Counted from the stretch's first letter, positions 1-7,340 are shown. The stretch is DNA of 16,707 bases from RGIG1995 sp045645205 (GCA_045645205.1 JAZRIJ010000045.1:1-16707), one strand, 5' to 3'. The notes: generated from the letters alone by a model not told the origin. Program-made: numbers and translations.

Positions 1-9
1 TAATAAAAG

Positions 10-43
10 GGCTATATAATGTATATTTATACACTATATAGCC
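10..43. terminator. Long AT-rich hairpin at left edge
   Basis: Arms 10-18 and 35-43 are a perfect 9-bp inverted repeat (GGCTATATA/TATATAGCC). After one A/C mismatch, 20-24 pairs with 29-33 around a 4-nt loop. On the minus strand the stem is followed by CCTTTTATTA, so it could be a second, downstream terminator for minus-strand transcription. On the plus strand there is no T-run. It could also serve a gene lying left of the window. Confidence 0.45.
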
Positions 44-60
44 TTACTTATGAATATTAT

Positions 61-110
61 GCACCTTTACATACCGTCATAACACAGCCCCCACTGGAGA
101 AGGCTTGGCA
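61..110. repeat. Possible degenerate REP-like palindromic element
   Basis: This non-coding stretch contains CACC, CCGTCA and an imperfect palindrome around CCCACTGGAG flanked by AGCC and GGCT. The order of these blocks resembles an intergenic palindromic repeat that I recall as common in gut Oscillospiraceae genomes, but several positions are degenerate. There is only one copy here, so the window itself does not prove repetition. The assignment rests on recollection of the family, not on a search. Confidence 0.25.
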
Positions 111-135
111 AAAATATTCTATTATCTTTGAAATT

Positions 136-176
136 AAAATATCCACAAACCATTTATTTGGCTTGTGGATATTTTT
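136..176. terminator. Intrinsic terminator, probably bidirectional
   Basis: A 13-bp perfect stem (136-148 with 163-175) encloses a 14-nt loop that can itself pair CCA with TGG. On the plus strand a T-rich run follows (to about 182). On the minus strand TTTTAATTT follows, placing it about 45 nt beyond the stop of the nuclease gene, where its terminator is expected. Confidence 0.7.
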
Positions 177-218
177 GTTTTTTCTCTTATAATGTGTGAG
201 TTGATTTATTGGAAAATG

Positions 219-1568
219 TTATGGATGGCAATTTTCGCAAGCTCTATATCCTTTAGCTTCCATTTCTTCGGCTGTTCCGTTGTAATAAAATTTGTTGCTT
301 TCGTTCATTCTTTTTACAGAACTACAATGTGGATAATGAAAAACTTTGGTGTTTTTATTTCCAATATAATCGGTACCGATAGGTGTTTCCGGAGTCGGCG
401 CTTGAGTAGCAGGTGCTTGTGTTGCGGGGGCTTCTGTTGCAGGCGCTTGCGTTGCATGCGGCTGTGTTTCAACTACTGATGCAATAAGTTTGCTATCGCC
501 GTTTGTATAATTAATTTCTACTTGAGGTTGGGCATTGTAGCAGAATACGTTGAAGCATATTCCATTACCGGTGTCTTCAACAGAGTACGCTTCCATTAGA
601 ACGCCTCTTGCTACCAGTTCATTGCCGATAAATATCGGTGTAACTCGGTACAATACGTGGTTGTTGGTTTCTTTTATATAGTCAGCAACCATATTTTCAA
701 ACGGCAGCATACCGTTGTTATTCATAAAACGAGTGCCGGTTATAAGGTTGTCTTCGTTTGCGTTTTCGCCTGTCAATTGATAACCTATAAGATGACAACG
801 GTTATATAGATATTTTCCGTCAACACAGTCGTATTTTACGGTTTGCCAACCGCTTGGCTTTACCATACCTATTGAGCCGCGTTCTTCGGTGGGCATTAAG
901 TCTTTACCTATAATTGCAATTGCGGCGCTGCATCTGTTGAGGTTATCTCTTTTACCGTAACTTTCATAAGACGTTGTTGAATATTGCGCTAATGTAAAGT
1001 ACGGCGTGTTGTTGTTTACAACGTAATACGAAGATTTTTCGTCAAATGCAGGAACGTTATTATAATCAAATGCTTTTAATGGTTCCGTATTGGTGATTGG
1101 TTCTGTGGTTTCGATTGATTGAGTTTCTTTAACTGTGCTTTCGGGAATAGTGGTTTCGGTTGAATCAATAGTTGTTTCATTAAGTGTGGATGACTCTACC
1201 GGTTCATTTTCATAATGGTTTGTTTCACTTGCGGTCGTGAATATATCATCGGTTTCGGTCGATATTCCGTTATCGGTTGTTTCTATAACGTTAACGTCAA
1301 TATCCGTGGGCGGTTCTTCGGATTCTGTAGAGGGAGTCAAAGATATACCGATAATAAAAGCTAGACAAAGAGCAGTGATTCTTATCCACCCGGTTTTATT
1401 GGGGAGAATTTTTTTCCAAAGAGATTTGATAGGCTTTATCGGAAGAGAAAAAACTCCGCAAAAAAATAAAAGCAACGTTCCAAAAGAAAATTCTAATGTA
1501 AAAATGCTTGTTAAACAGAATACGGAAAAGCACCAAGCAATAATTTTTTTTGTTTTTTGAGATAACAT
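219..1568 (-). CDS. Membrane-anchored DNA/RNA non-specific endonuclease with C-terminal Cys/His metal-binding tail
   Basis: This 449-residue protein has a hydrophobic N-terminus (segments about 9-25, 28-45 and 62-79), a Ser/Thr/Glu-rich linker (80-165), a nuclease domain (about 175-355), four ATQAP-type pentapeptide repeats (372-391) and a Cys/His tail (400-449). The nuclease part matches the EndA/streptodornase-like non-specific endonuclease family: RGS at 230-232, the NRCH motif with the likely general-base His259, and a downstream Asn cluster (283-285) where these enzymes bind the catalytic metal. The tail has H411, H414, C415, C444 and C447, resembling a small Ada-type zinc-binding module. 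The ATG at 1568 is preceded by AAAGGA. The domain order suggests a nuclease outside the membrane, for DNA uptake, nutrient scavenging or defence; that role is inference. It is divergent from an XRE regulator and its promoter carries putative operators for it. Family is fairly sure, biological role is not. Confidence 0.85.
   Translation of the reverse strand: MLSQKTKKIIAWCFSVFCLTSIFTLEFSFGTLLLFFCGVFSLPIKPIKSLWKKILPNKTGWIRITALCLAFIIGISLTPSTESEEPPTDIDVNVIETTDNGISTETDDIFTTASETNHYENEPVESSTLNETTIDSTETTIPESTVKETQSIETTEPITNTEPLKAFDYNNVPAFDEKSSYYVVNNNTPYFTLAQYSTTSYESYGKRDNLNRCSAAIAIIGKDLMPTEERGSIGMVKPSGWQTVKYDCVDGKYLYNRCHLIGYQLTGENANEDNLITGTRFMNNNGMLPFENMVADYIKETNNHVLYRVTPIFIGNELVARGVLMEAYSVEDTGNGICFNVFCYNAQPQVEINYTNGDSKLIASVVETQPHATQAPATEAPATQAPATQAPTPETPIGTDYIGNKNTKVFHYPHCSSVKRMNESNKFYYNGTAEEMEAKGYRACENCHP
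396..455 (-). repeat. Four 15-bp imperfect tandem repeats coding ATQAP/ATEAP
   Basis: Residues 372-391 of the nuclease read as four consecutive Ala-Thr-(Gln/Glu)-Ala-Pro units. They form a flexible Pro/Ala-rich hinge between the nuclease domain and the Cys/His tail. Short in-frame repeats of this kind commonly vary in number between strains. Confidence 0.7.
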
Positions 1569-1595
1569 ATTTTACAGTCCTTTACAGTTAGTTAT

Positions 1596-1612
1596 AATTC
1601 TAAAAAAGAATT
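1596..1612. promoter_or_regulatory. Putative operator O1 (AATTC-N7-GAATT)
   Basis: AATTC at 1596-1600 and GAATT at 1608-1612 are separated by 7 nt. The site lies just downstream of the nuclease -10 box and covers the predicted transcription start (near 1613). It is one of three matching dyads in the gap between the nuclease and XRE genes. Confidence 0.6.
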
Positions 1613-1619
1613 TATATGT

Positions 1620-1648
1620 ATTATAATTCTTTTATGGAATTTTGTCAA
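1620..1648 (-). promoter_or_regulatory. Perfect consensus sigma-A promoter of the nuclease gene
   Basis: On the minus strand TTGACA (1648-1643) and TATAAT (1625-1620) are separated by exactly 17 bp. Both hexamers match the consensus fully. The predicted start is near 1613, giving a 5' UTR of about 45 nt. A promoter this strong in front of a nuclease suggests it is normally held off; operator O2 fills the spacer. Confidence 0.8.
1625..1641. promoter_or_regulatory. Putative operator O2 inside the nuclease promoter spacer
   Basis: AATTC (1625-1629) and GAATT (1637-1641) are separated by 7 nt, the same geometry as O1 and O3. The site sits between the -35 and -10 boxes of the nuclease promoter, so a bound repressor would block RNA polymerase directly. 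Confidence 0.65.
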
Positions 1649-1662
1649 GCGTAATGCAAATT

Positions 1663-1683
1663 ATAATTCTTGTATGGAATTAT
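1663..1683. promoter_or_regulatory. Putative operator O3, upstream of the XRE gene
   Basis: ATAATTC (1663-1669) and GAATTAT (1677-1683) form a perfect 7-bp dyad with a 7-nt spacer, the best of the three sites. It starts 40 bp after O2 begins and lies beyond the nuclease -35 box, toward the XRE gene. A further 7-bp inverted repeat (GCGTAAT 1649-1655, ATTACGC 1682-1688) brackets it. Position suggests autoregulation of the XRE gene, whose own promoter is not clear; a TATAAT at 1662-1667 lacks a well-spaced -35 box. Confidence 0.6.
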
Positions 1684-1738
1684 TACGCATTCGAGGTTAG
1701 TGATGAAAATTAGAAAACAAGAATACGGTGAATGTAAT

Positions 1739-1948
1739 ATGGTTGGCAAAAAAATAGAAGAGCTTAGAAAAGAAAAGGGAATTAAGCAAAAGGATTTTAT
1801 ATCACGAATACAAACAATGGGGATTGATATAAATCCAACAAGTTATTCAAAGCTTGAAGGACAGGTGCGAATGGTATCGGATAAAGAATTGTATGTGATA
1901 GCAAAAATTCTTAATGTAAGTATTGATTCCCTTTTTGATATTGAATAA
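1739..1948 (+). CDS. XRE-family HTH transcriptional regulator
   Basis: This is a small single-domain regulator of 69 residues. It opens with MVGKKIEELRKEKGIKQKDF, a typical Cro/C1-type helix-turn-helix start, continues with the recognition-helix region around NPTSYSKLE, and ends with NVSIDSLFD. There is no second domain for ligand sensing or dimerisation. The reading frame opens at 1670, but the family's conserved start matches the ATG at 1739; the extra 23 residues would overlap the operator region and look unrelated to the fold. The ribosome binding site at 1739 is weak (GGTGAA). Divergent placement from the nuclease and the three shared dyads suggest it represses the nuclease and itself; that is inference. 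Confidence 0.85.
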   Translation: MVGKKIEELRKEKGIKQKDFISRIQTMGIDINPTSYSKLEGQVRMVSDKELYVIAKILNVSIDSLFDIE

Positions 1949-1954
1949 ATCCAA

Positions 1955-1982
1955 AAGCCGTTGCTTTGAAGTGCAACGGCTT
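1955..1982. terminator. Bidirectional terminator between XRE gene and yebC
   Basis: AAGCCGTTGC (1955-1964) pairs perfectly with 1973-1982 around an 8-nt loop. It lies between two convergent genes: 6 nt after the XRE stop and 12 nt beyond the yebC stop. Flanking A and T runs are short on both sides, so efficiency is uncertain. Confidence 0.7.
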
Positions 1983-1994
1983 AAAAATTTGTTA

Positions 1995-2726
1995 TTATTC
2001 TTCCGGGGCATCCCAGTTGTGATATATTTCTTGAATGTCGTCGTGTTCTTCAAGATATTCGATAAGAAGTCTCATCTTTTTTAGGTCGTCTTCGTTTTCG
2101 AGTGTAACATAGTTTGAGGGGATCTTGTCTTTTTCGGCGGATTCTATTTTGTATCCCTTGTCTTTAAGAGTCTGATTTACAAAGTCGAGGTCTTCGGGGG
2201 TTGTGTAGATCTCAAAAATTTCTCCTTCGTCTACAAAATCTTCAGCACCTGCTTCAAGGGCATCTTCCATAAGCTTGTCCTCATCGAGACCGTCAGCTTT
2301 TGCGACAATTATAACACCTTTATCTGCAAAAAGATAGCTTACACAGCCTGTTTGTCCCAGAGATGCGCCGTATTTATCAAAATAGTGTCTTACATCGCCG
2401 CCCGTGCGGTTACGATTGTCGGTCAAAGCTTCAACAATGACCGCAACGCCTGAAGGACCGTAGCCTTCGTATACTATTTCTTCATAGTTTGCGCTGTCTG
2501 CTGCTGTCGCTTTTTTAATAATACGGTCAATATTGTCATTGGGAACGTTGAGTGATTTTGCTTTTGCGATAAGGTCGCGAAGCCTACTGTTTGATACTGG
2601 ATCGGGACCGCCTTCTTTAACGCAAACGGTAATTTCCTTACCTACTTTTGAAAAAACTTTTGCTTTCTGCGCATCTGTTTTTTCTTTCTTGTGCATAATA
2701 TTTTTCCATTTTGAATGTCCTGACAT
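1995..2726 (-). CDS. yebC: YebC/PmpR (TACO1-like) family protein
   Basis: At 243 residues it has normal family length. The N-terminus MSGHSKWKNI, the following KEKTDAQKAKVFSKVGKEI, and the central YEGYGPSGVAV and NRTGGDVRHYF stretches are hallmarks of this family. Members were long annotated as DNA-binding regulators; more recent work on bacterial and mitochondrial members points to a role in translation, relieving stalling on proline-rich stretches. The start ATG has GGAG (2738-2735) upstream, overlapping the end of argS. It is the second gene of an argS-yebC operon, which fits a translation role. It ends at the shared terminator at 1955-1982. Confidence 0.95.
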   Translation of the reverse strand: MSGHSKWKNIMHKKEKTDAQKAKVFSKVGKEITVCVKEGGPDPVSNSRLRDLIAKAKSLNVPNDNIDRIIKKATAADSANYEEIVYEGYGPSGVAVIVEALTDNRNRTGGDVRHYFDKYGASLGQTGCVSYLFADKGVIIVAKADGLDEDKLMEDALEAGAEDFVDEGEIFEIYTTPEDLDFVNQTLKDKGYKIESAEKDKIPSNYVTLENEDDLKKMRLLIEYLEEHDDIQEIYHNWDAPEE

Positions 2727-2738
2727 AAATAATTCTCC

Positions 2739-4454
2739 TTATATCTTTTCTGTTTTTCTCATGCAGATAAGCGAAAATGCGTTTCCAAGAACATAATTTA
2801 CCGCTTCTGTGAGGTTAAGTCTGAATGATTTTGCGTTTTGGTTTTGCGCACCGAGTATCTGGCAGTCATGATAGAAGCCGTTGAAGTCTGTGCATACATC
2901 AAGAATGTATCTTGTAATAACCGAAGGCTCATATTCGTTCAATGCCTGAAGTACTTTTTCGGGAAAGAGAGACAGGGTGCGGAGGAGAGTTTTCTCCTTA
3001 TCGTTTATTTCATAGTTTACATCACTTCTTCTGTCTATACCGCGCGCTTTTTCAAGAACACTACAGGTTCTGGCATATGTGTACTGAGCATAGGGACCTG
3101 TGTTTCCGTCGAAATTAAGCGCGTCTTCGAGCATAAAGTTTATATCTTTTATTCTGTTGTTTGAAAGATAATAGAACACGATAGCTCCTACACCTACAGC
3201 AATTGCTTTTTCGTCTCTGTTTTCAAGATTTGGGTTCTTTTCGTTCATTATATCCTTAACTTTTTCAATTGCTGATGCAAACAGGTCTTTAAGAAGAATA
3301 ACATTACCCGTTCTTGTAGCGAGTTTTTCTCCGTTGAGGCTTACCTTTCCGTATGGAACATGAACGAGCTTTTTTGCCCACTCATAGCCCATAAGCTCAA
3401 CTACCTTGAACCACTGCGCAAAGTGGAGAGACTGACCTGCATCAGTAACGTAAACGACTTTTTCAAAGTCGTATGTTTTTTTGCGGTATATTGCGGCTGA
3501 TATATCTCTTGCAGGATAGAGAGACGAGCCGTCTCTCTTGAGGATAAGACAGGGCGGCATCTTATATTCCTCAAGATCGACTACAGATGCTCCGTCATCT
3601 ATTTTGAGCAGATTTTTTTGCTTCATTTCTTCAATAACAGCAGGCATTTTGTCGCTGTAAAAGCTTTCGCCGCAGTAACTGTCAAATTCAATATCAAGCT
3701 GTTTGTATGTTTTTTTGTATTCTTCAATACTAATATCAATGAACCATTTCCAAAGCTTCATGTTTTCTTCGTCAAAATGTTCAAGCTTGGTAAATTCAGC
3801 TCTTGCTTTATCATTAAGAGAAGGATCTTCTTCTGCTTCTTTGTGAAATCTTACATAGAGAGCAACAAGTTCGTCAATGCCCTTTTCTTCGATAATCTGT
3901 TTATCTCCCCACAGGTTGTATGCAACAATAAGCTTGCCGAACTGTGTTCCCCAATCGCCGAGGTGATTTACTCCCACGCATTTATAACCTGCAAATTCGT
4001 GGAGCTTTTTCAGCGAATGTCCTATAACGGTTGTTCCGAGATGTCCGATATGGAAAGGTTTTGCAACATTTGGGGAAGAATAGTCAAGAACGACTGTCTT
4101 ACCGTTGCCAAAGTCAAATGAACCGTATTTCTCGCCTTTTTCAAGAATTGTTTTAAGTGTTTTATCTGAGAAATAGCTTTTTTTAATGTATATATTAACA
4201 TAGCCGTTTACTGTCTCAATTTTATCTATATCCTCATTTTTTAGCTCGGATGCAATTTTTTCGGATATCATAACGGGAGACATACGGAGAGATTTTGAAA
4301 GCTTGAAGCAGGGAAGTGCTATATCACCCATTTTTTCATCTGGTGGATATTCTAACATCTGTGTAATATTTTCTTCGTCAAGTCCATGTGCGGGATTGAT
4401 TGAATCGAGAACTGCTTTTAATCCGCTTGACAGACATTTTTTAAAAAATAACAT
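2739..4454 (-). CDS. argS: Arginyl-tRNA synthetase (class I)
   Basis: This 571-residue enzyme charges tRNA-Arg with arginine using ATP, in the cytoplasm. It has an N-terminal Add-1-type domain (about 1-110), the HIGH signature at 135-138 within SSPNVAKPFHIGHL, the GDWGTQFG motif at 166-173, and the KMSK-equivalent loop as KLATRTGN at 376-383, a common ArgRS variant. The C-terminal part carries the DALR-type anticodon-binding region, including GPYAQYTYART. The ATG at 4454 has AAGGAT upstream. The last residues (CMRKTEKI) differ from the usual PERM-like ending, but the length is normal. Twelve nt separate it from yebC, and a near-consensus promoter lies at 4519-4547. Confidence 0.97.
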   Translation of the reverse strand: MLFFKKCLSSGLKAVLDSINPAHGLDEENITQMLEYPPDEKMGDIALPCFKLSKSLRMSPVMISEKIASELKNEDIDKIETVNGYVNIYIKKSYFSDKTLKTILEKGEKYGSFDFGNGKTVVLDYSSPNVAKPFHIGHLGTTVIGHSLKKLHEFAGYKCVGVNHLGDWGTQFGKLIVAYNLWGDKQIIEEKGIDELVALYVRFHKEAEEDPSLNDKARAEFTKLEHFDEENMKLWKWFIDISIEEYKKTYKQLDIEFDSYCGESFYSDKMPAVIEEMKQKNLLKIDDGASVVDLEEYKMPPCLILKRDGSSLYPARDISAAIYRKKTYDFEKVVYVTDAGQSLHFAQWFKVVELMGYEWAKKLVHVPYGKVSLNGEKLATRTGNVILLKDLFASAIEKVKDIMNEKNPNLENRDEKAIAVGVGAIVFYYLSNNRIKDINFMLEDALNFDGNTGPYAQYTYARTCSVLEKARGIDRRSDVNYEINDKEKTLLRTLSLFPEKVLQALNEYEPSVITRYILDVCTDFNGFYHDCQILGAQNQNAKSFRLNLTEAVNYVLGNAFSLICMRKTEKI

Positions 4455-4518
4455 AGTATTATCCTTTCTGTTCTGTCGTTTTTATGTTATGCACACAAAA
4501 ACCCATTTTAACCTATAT

Positions 4519-4547
4519 ATTATATCACACTATTTTTTCCATTTCAA
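4519..4547 (-). promoter_or_regulatory. Sigma-A promoter of argS-yebC
   Basis: On the minus strand TTGAAA (4547-4542) and TATAAT (4524-4519) are separated by 17 bp. The predicted start is about 60 nt upstream of the argS ATG. No T-box features (specifier loop, antiterminator) are visible in this short leader. Confidence 0.75.
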
Positions 4548-4603
4548 GTAATTATACAAAAATAATGTAAAAAACGGATTTTTGTTTCTCTCAGAAAAAG
4601 GTG

Positions 4604-4632
4604 TTGCAAAAAACAAAAAGTTGTTGTATAAT
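4604..4632 (+). promoter_or_regulatory. Sigma-A promoter of the mreB-like gene
   Basis: TTGCAA (4604-4609) and TATAAT (4627-4632) have a 17-bp spacer. The predicted start near 4639 leaves about 45 nt before the TTG start codon. It is back-to-back with the argS promoter. Confidence 0.75.
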
Positions 4633-4683
4633 AAAATATAATCTGCTTATATGTGGCAAATTTTGGGGAAGGGGGAGTTTTGT

Positions 4684-5715
4684 TTGGCAAGATACATAGG
4701 CATTGACCTTGGGACATCGTCTGTTTTGATATATGTAAAAGGAAAAGGTATTGTGCTTGACGAGCCGTCGGCTGTAGCGGTCAATGACGAGACGGGGGAA
4801 CTTATTGAAGTAGGTAAGGAAGCCCTTTTGATGCTGGGCAAGACACCGCCGGGCATATCTGTTATAAAGCCTATGAGCGAGGGTGTTATCAGTAAATATG
4901 AGGTAACGCTTACTATGCTTCAGTATTTTATTAAAAAAGCAACTGCGATGACACGGATATTCAAGCCTATCATAGCGATATGCGTTCCAAGCGGTATTAC
5001 CGACGTTGAGGAGAGGGCGGTAAGGGATGCCGCGACACAGTTAGGCGCAAAATACACGTATGTTGTTGAAGAACCTTTGGCGGCGGCGATAGGTGCAGGG
5101 ATTGATATTATGAGTCCCGACGCGCAGATGGTTGTTGATATAGGCGGAGGGACTACGGATATTGCCGTTATTTCATATGGCCAGATAGCAGTTTCTGAGT
5201 CTGTAAGAGTAGGCGGAGATAAGTTTGATGAGTCGATTATACGTTATGTAAGACGGAGACACAATCTTCTCATAGGGGAGAGGACTGCAGAAAGGGTTAA
5301 GATAGGAATTGGTACGGTGTGGCAGAGAGAAGAGCCTGTTACGTTAGAAGTAAAAGGCAGGAGTCTTCTTGAGGGGCTGCCGAAAGCCGTAAAGCTTACG
5401 TCATCTGAAATGGTAGGGGCGCTTGAAGAACCTATAACATCAATTGTGGAGGCTGTTTGCTCTGTTATAGAAAAAGTACCTCCCGAAATGCTTAAGGATA
5501 TAACAAAAAAAGGTATAGTTATGACCGGTGGCGGAAGTATGCTTTACGGCATAGACAGTTTGATTGCAAACGTTACCGGTATAAAGACGAAGGTGGCGGA
5601 AAATGCTATTTCCTGCGTTGCTATCGGAACGGGAAAGGCTTTTGAGAGATATTTACGCGATCCGGATAATGCGATCAGTTTTTCAAAAGTGAAGAAGTAC
5701 TACGAATTTGACTGA
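4684..5715 (+). CDS. mreB: MreB/Mbl-family actin-like cell-shape protein
   Basis: The protein is a bacterial actin that forms filaments under the membrane and guides the elongation peptidoglycan machinery. With the TTG start at 4684 it has 343 residues, the normal length. Visible actin-fold motifs are phosphate-1 (IGIDLGTSSVLIY, about 4-16), connect-1 (VEERAVRDAA), phosphate-2 (VVDIGGGTTDIAVIS) and the adenosine motif (GIVMTGGGSML). The frame is open from an ATG at 4651, but the extra 11 residues are atypical and that ATG has no ribosome binding site, while GGGGGAG (4671-4677) is placed 6 nt before the TTG. The N-terminus (DLGTSSVLIYVKGKGIVL) is somewhat closer to Mbl than to MreB of Bacillus, so the paralogue name is open. 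MreC and MreD are not adjacent. No clear terminator follows. Confidence 0.93.
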   Translation: MARYIGIDLGTSSVLIYVKGKGIVLDEPSAVAVNDETGELIEVGKEALLMLGKTPPGISVIKPMSEGVISKYEVTLTMLQYFIKKATAMTRIFKPIIAICVPSGITDVEERAVRDAATQLGAKYTYVVEEPLAAAIGAGIDIMSPDAQMVVDIGGGTTDIAVISYGQIAVSESVRVGGDKFDESIIRYVRRRHNLLIGERTAERVKIGIGTVWQREEPVTLEVKGRSLLEGLPKAVKLTSSEMVGALEEPITSIVEAVCSVIEKVPPEMLKDITKKGIVMTGGGSMLYGIDSLIANVTGIKTKVAENAISCVAIGTGKAFERYLRDPDNAISFSKVKKYYEFD

Positions 5716-5807
5716 GCGCTTCTTTGCATTTGTTGATTATAAAAATAATTTTAGTTGTACGTTTATTCCAAGAATGAAAACAAAATGTGAATTTCTGTTT
5801 GTGCTTC

Positions 5808-5836
5808 TTGACAATATATATGTCTTTTGATATACT
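5808..5836 (+). promoter_or_regulatory. Sigma-A promoter of the binding-protein gene
   Basis: TTGACA (5808-5813) and TATACT (5831-5836) have a 17-bp spacer. The start is predicted near 5843, with AGGAGAG (5858-5864) before the ATG at 5870. The binding protein therefore has its own promoter, independent of the mreB-like gene. Confidence 0.75.
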
Positions 5837-5869
5837 TAAGAAAGTAATTATAAAAAAAGGAGAGTTGCT

Positions 5870-7336
5870 ATGAAAAAGACAACTTTAGCAAAACTTTTGG
5901 CGCTTCTTTTAGTGGTTGTTATGGCAGTATCTATGTTGGCAGCTTGCGGTGATGAGAAAGACCCAAGTAAAGGAAATGAGATTACTCCAATTGAACATAC
6001 TGAAGAAAACCCTCAGATTGAAGCGACTGACTACAAGGGTCATACTTTTACATTTATTTGTCAGCCCTACAGAGACAATAATGCATACGGTGTAGATTAT
6101 ATGGTATCTGAAGGAGAAACCTCTAATGTTCTTCTTGATGCTGTATATCGTCGTAACGAGCTTCTCAAAGAGAAGTACAACATCAAGTTTGAACAGATGA
6201 AGGTAACAGATCTTAGCACGACTGTTCGTACACAGGTAATGGGTCAAGCTACTGACTTTGACCTTATTGTATCTAGTTCTAAGATTCTCGCTCAGCTTGC
6301 AAAAGATAATCTTCTTCTTGACCTTTCTTCTGTTGAGCGCTTTGATATGACCAAGTCATATTGGGACAGCAACGCAGCTGAACAGATTAAGATTGGTGAT
6401 AAACTGTACTTCACAAACTCTGACTTTAACGTGCAAGAGGTTGCGTTTGTTGTATACTTCAACAAGCAGCTTATCGAAGACCAAGATCTTACAAGCCCTT
6501 ATGAGTATATGGCAAACAATGAGTGGACGATTGATAATTGGGCAAATCTTGTTATGGCTGTAGGTGACGATCTTGATGGCGGCGGTGAAATGACAGAGAC
6601 TGACTTGTACGGTACTCTTTATGAATACCACAACGGAAGAATGTTCCTCTATGGTGCCGGCGTTCGCGCTACAACAAATGATGAAGCCGGTTATCCCAAA
6701 GTTACATTGTTTGAAAATGACAAGGCTGTAACAGTATATGAAAAATGTAAGGCTGTATTCGGTTCTCCAAGCAGCTGGTGCATTGAGAAGATGAGTGCTA
6801 CAGATACACACGGATATACAGATAGATACGACTATGCTCGTTCACTTTTCTGTCAGGACCTCTACCTTTTCCACTATGAAGGAACAAACATTATTCACCA
6901 GTTTGCTGATATGGAAAGCGAATTTGGTATCGTTCCTTTCCCCAAGTTTGATTCTAACCAGGAAGGTTATTACTCAATGTATCCTAATAACTGTGCGATG
7001 ATTGCAATTCCTAATAGTGTGAAAGATCTTGAGAGAACAGCTAACATTGTTGAAGATCTTAACTATTACTCAAGCCTTATTGTTAAGCCCGCATGGTATG
7101 ATACACTTCTTCACAGAAGATACGTGCGTGATGATGAATCTGAAGCATCCCTCGATCTTATTCTTGAAGGAAGAGTTTATGATGTTGGTATAATGTATAA
7201 CTTTGGTAAAATAGCATCAGACCTTCTTGATAAGGACGTAACAACTTCTAACATTAGTACATTGTATGCACGAATGAAAAGATCAATAGAGGCTGATATT
7301 GCAGCTGTATATAGAGATTTTGGATTGGCTAAATAA
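5870..7336 (+). CDS. Extracellular solute-binding lipoprotein (family 1 ABC type), orphan
   Basis: This 488-residue lipoprotein starts with MKK, a hydrophobic core and the lipobox LAAC, so the mature form would begin at lipidated Cys26 on the outer face of the membrane. A charged, Asn/Glu-rich linker follows. The body resembles family 1 extracellular solute-binding proteins that hand sugars or oligosaccharides to ABC permeases: an alternating alpha/beta first lobe with TDFDLIVSSS (ligand cleft region), and NEWTIDNWANLV, typical of these proteins. No permease or ATPase gene is next to it: the downstream side ends in a strong terminator and the next genes face the other way. The ligand cannot be told. 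The adjacent amino-sugar genes are a tempting but unproven link. Confidence 0.85.
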   Translation: MKKTTLAKLLALLLVVVMAVSMLAACGDEKDPSKGNEITPIEHTEENPQIEATDYKGHTFTFICQPYRDNNAYGVDYMVSEGETSNVLLDAVYRRNELLKEKYNIKFEQMKVTDLSTTVRTQVMGQATDFDLIVSSSKILAQLAKDNLLLDLSSVERFDMTKSYWDSNAAEQIKIGDKLYFTNSDFNVQEVAFVVYFNKQLIEDQDLTSPYEYMANNEWTIDNWANLVMAVGDDLDGGGEMTETDLYGTLYEYHNGRMFLYGAGVRATTNDEAGYPKVTLFENDKAVTVYEKCKAVFGSPSSWCIEKMSATDTHGYTDRYDYARSLFCQDLYLFHYEGTNIIHQFADMESEFGIVPFPKFDSNQEGYYSMYPNNCAMIAIPNSVKDLERTANIVEDLNYYSSLIVKPAWYDTLLHRRYVRDDESEASLDLILEGRVYDVGIMYNFGKIASDLLDKDVTTSNISTLYARMKRSIEADIAAVYRDFGLAK

Positions 7337-7340
7337 TTGG

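Noticed and set aside
1592..1683. CRISPR-like short repeats
   Set aside because: The three repeats are 17-23 nt with unequal spacing and dyad symmetry, fitting operators; there are no cas genes.
1670..1738. Longer N-terminus for the XRE regulator
   Set aside because: The extra residues do not belong to the HTH fold and the frame start falls inside the third operator dyad.
3618..4121. 167-codon plus-strand frame opposite argS
   Set aside because: Product is Phe/Lys-rich with no recognisable domain and lies wholly within conserved argS codons.
4455..4518. T-box leader upstream of argS
   Set aside because: The leader after the predicted start is only about 60 nt, with no specifier hairpin or antiterminator sequence.
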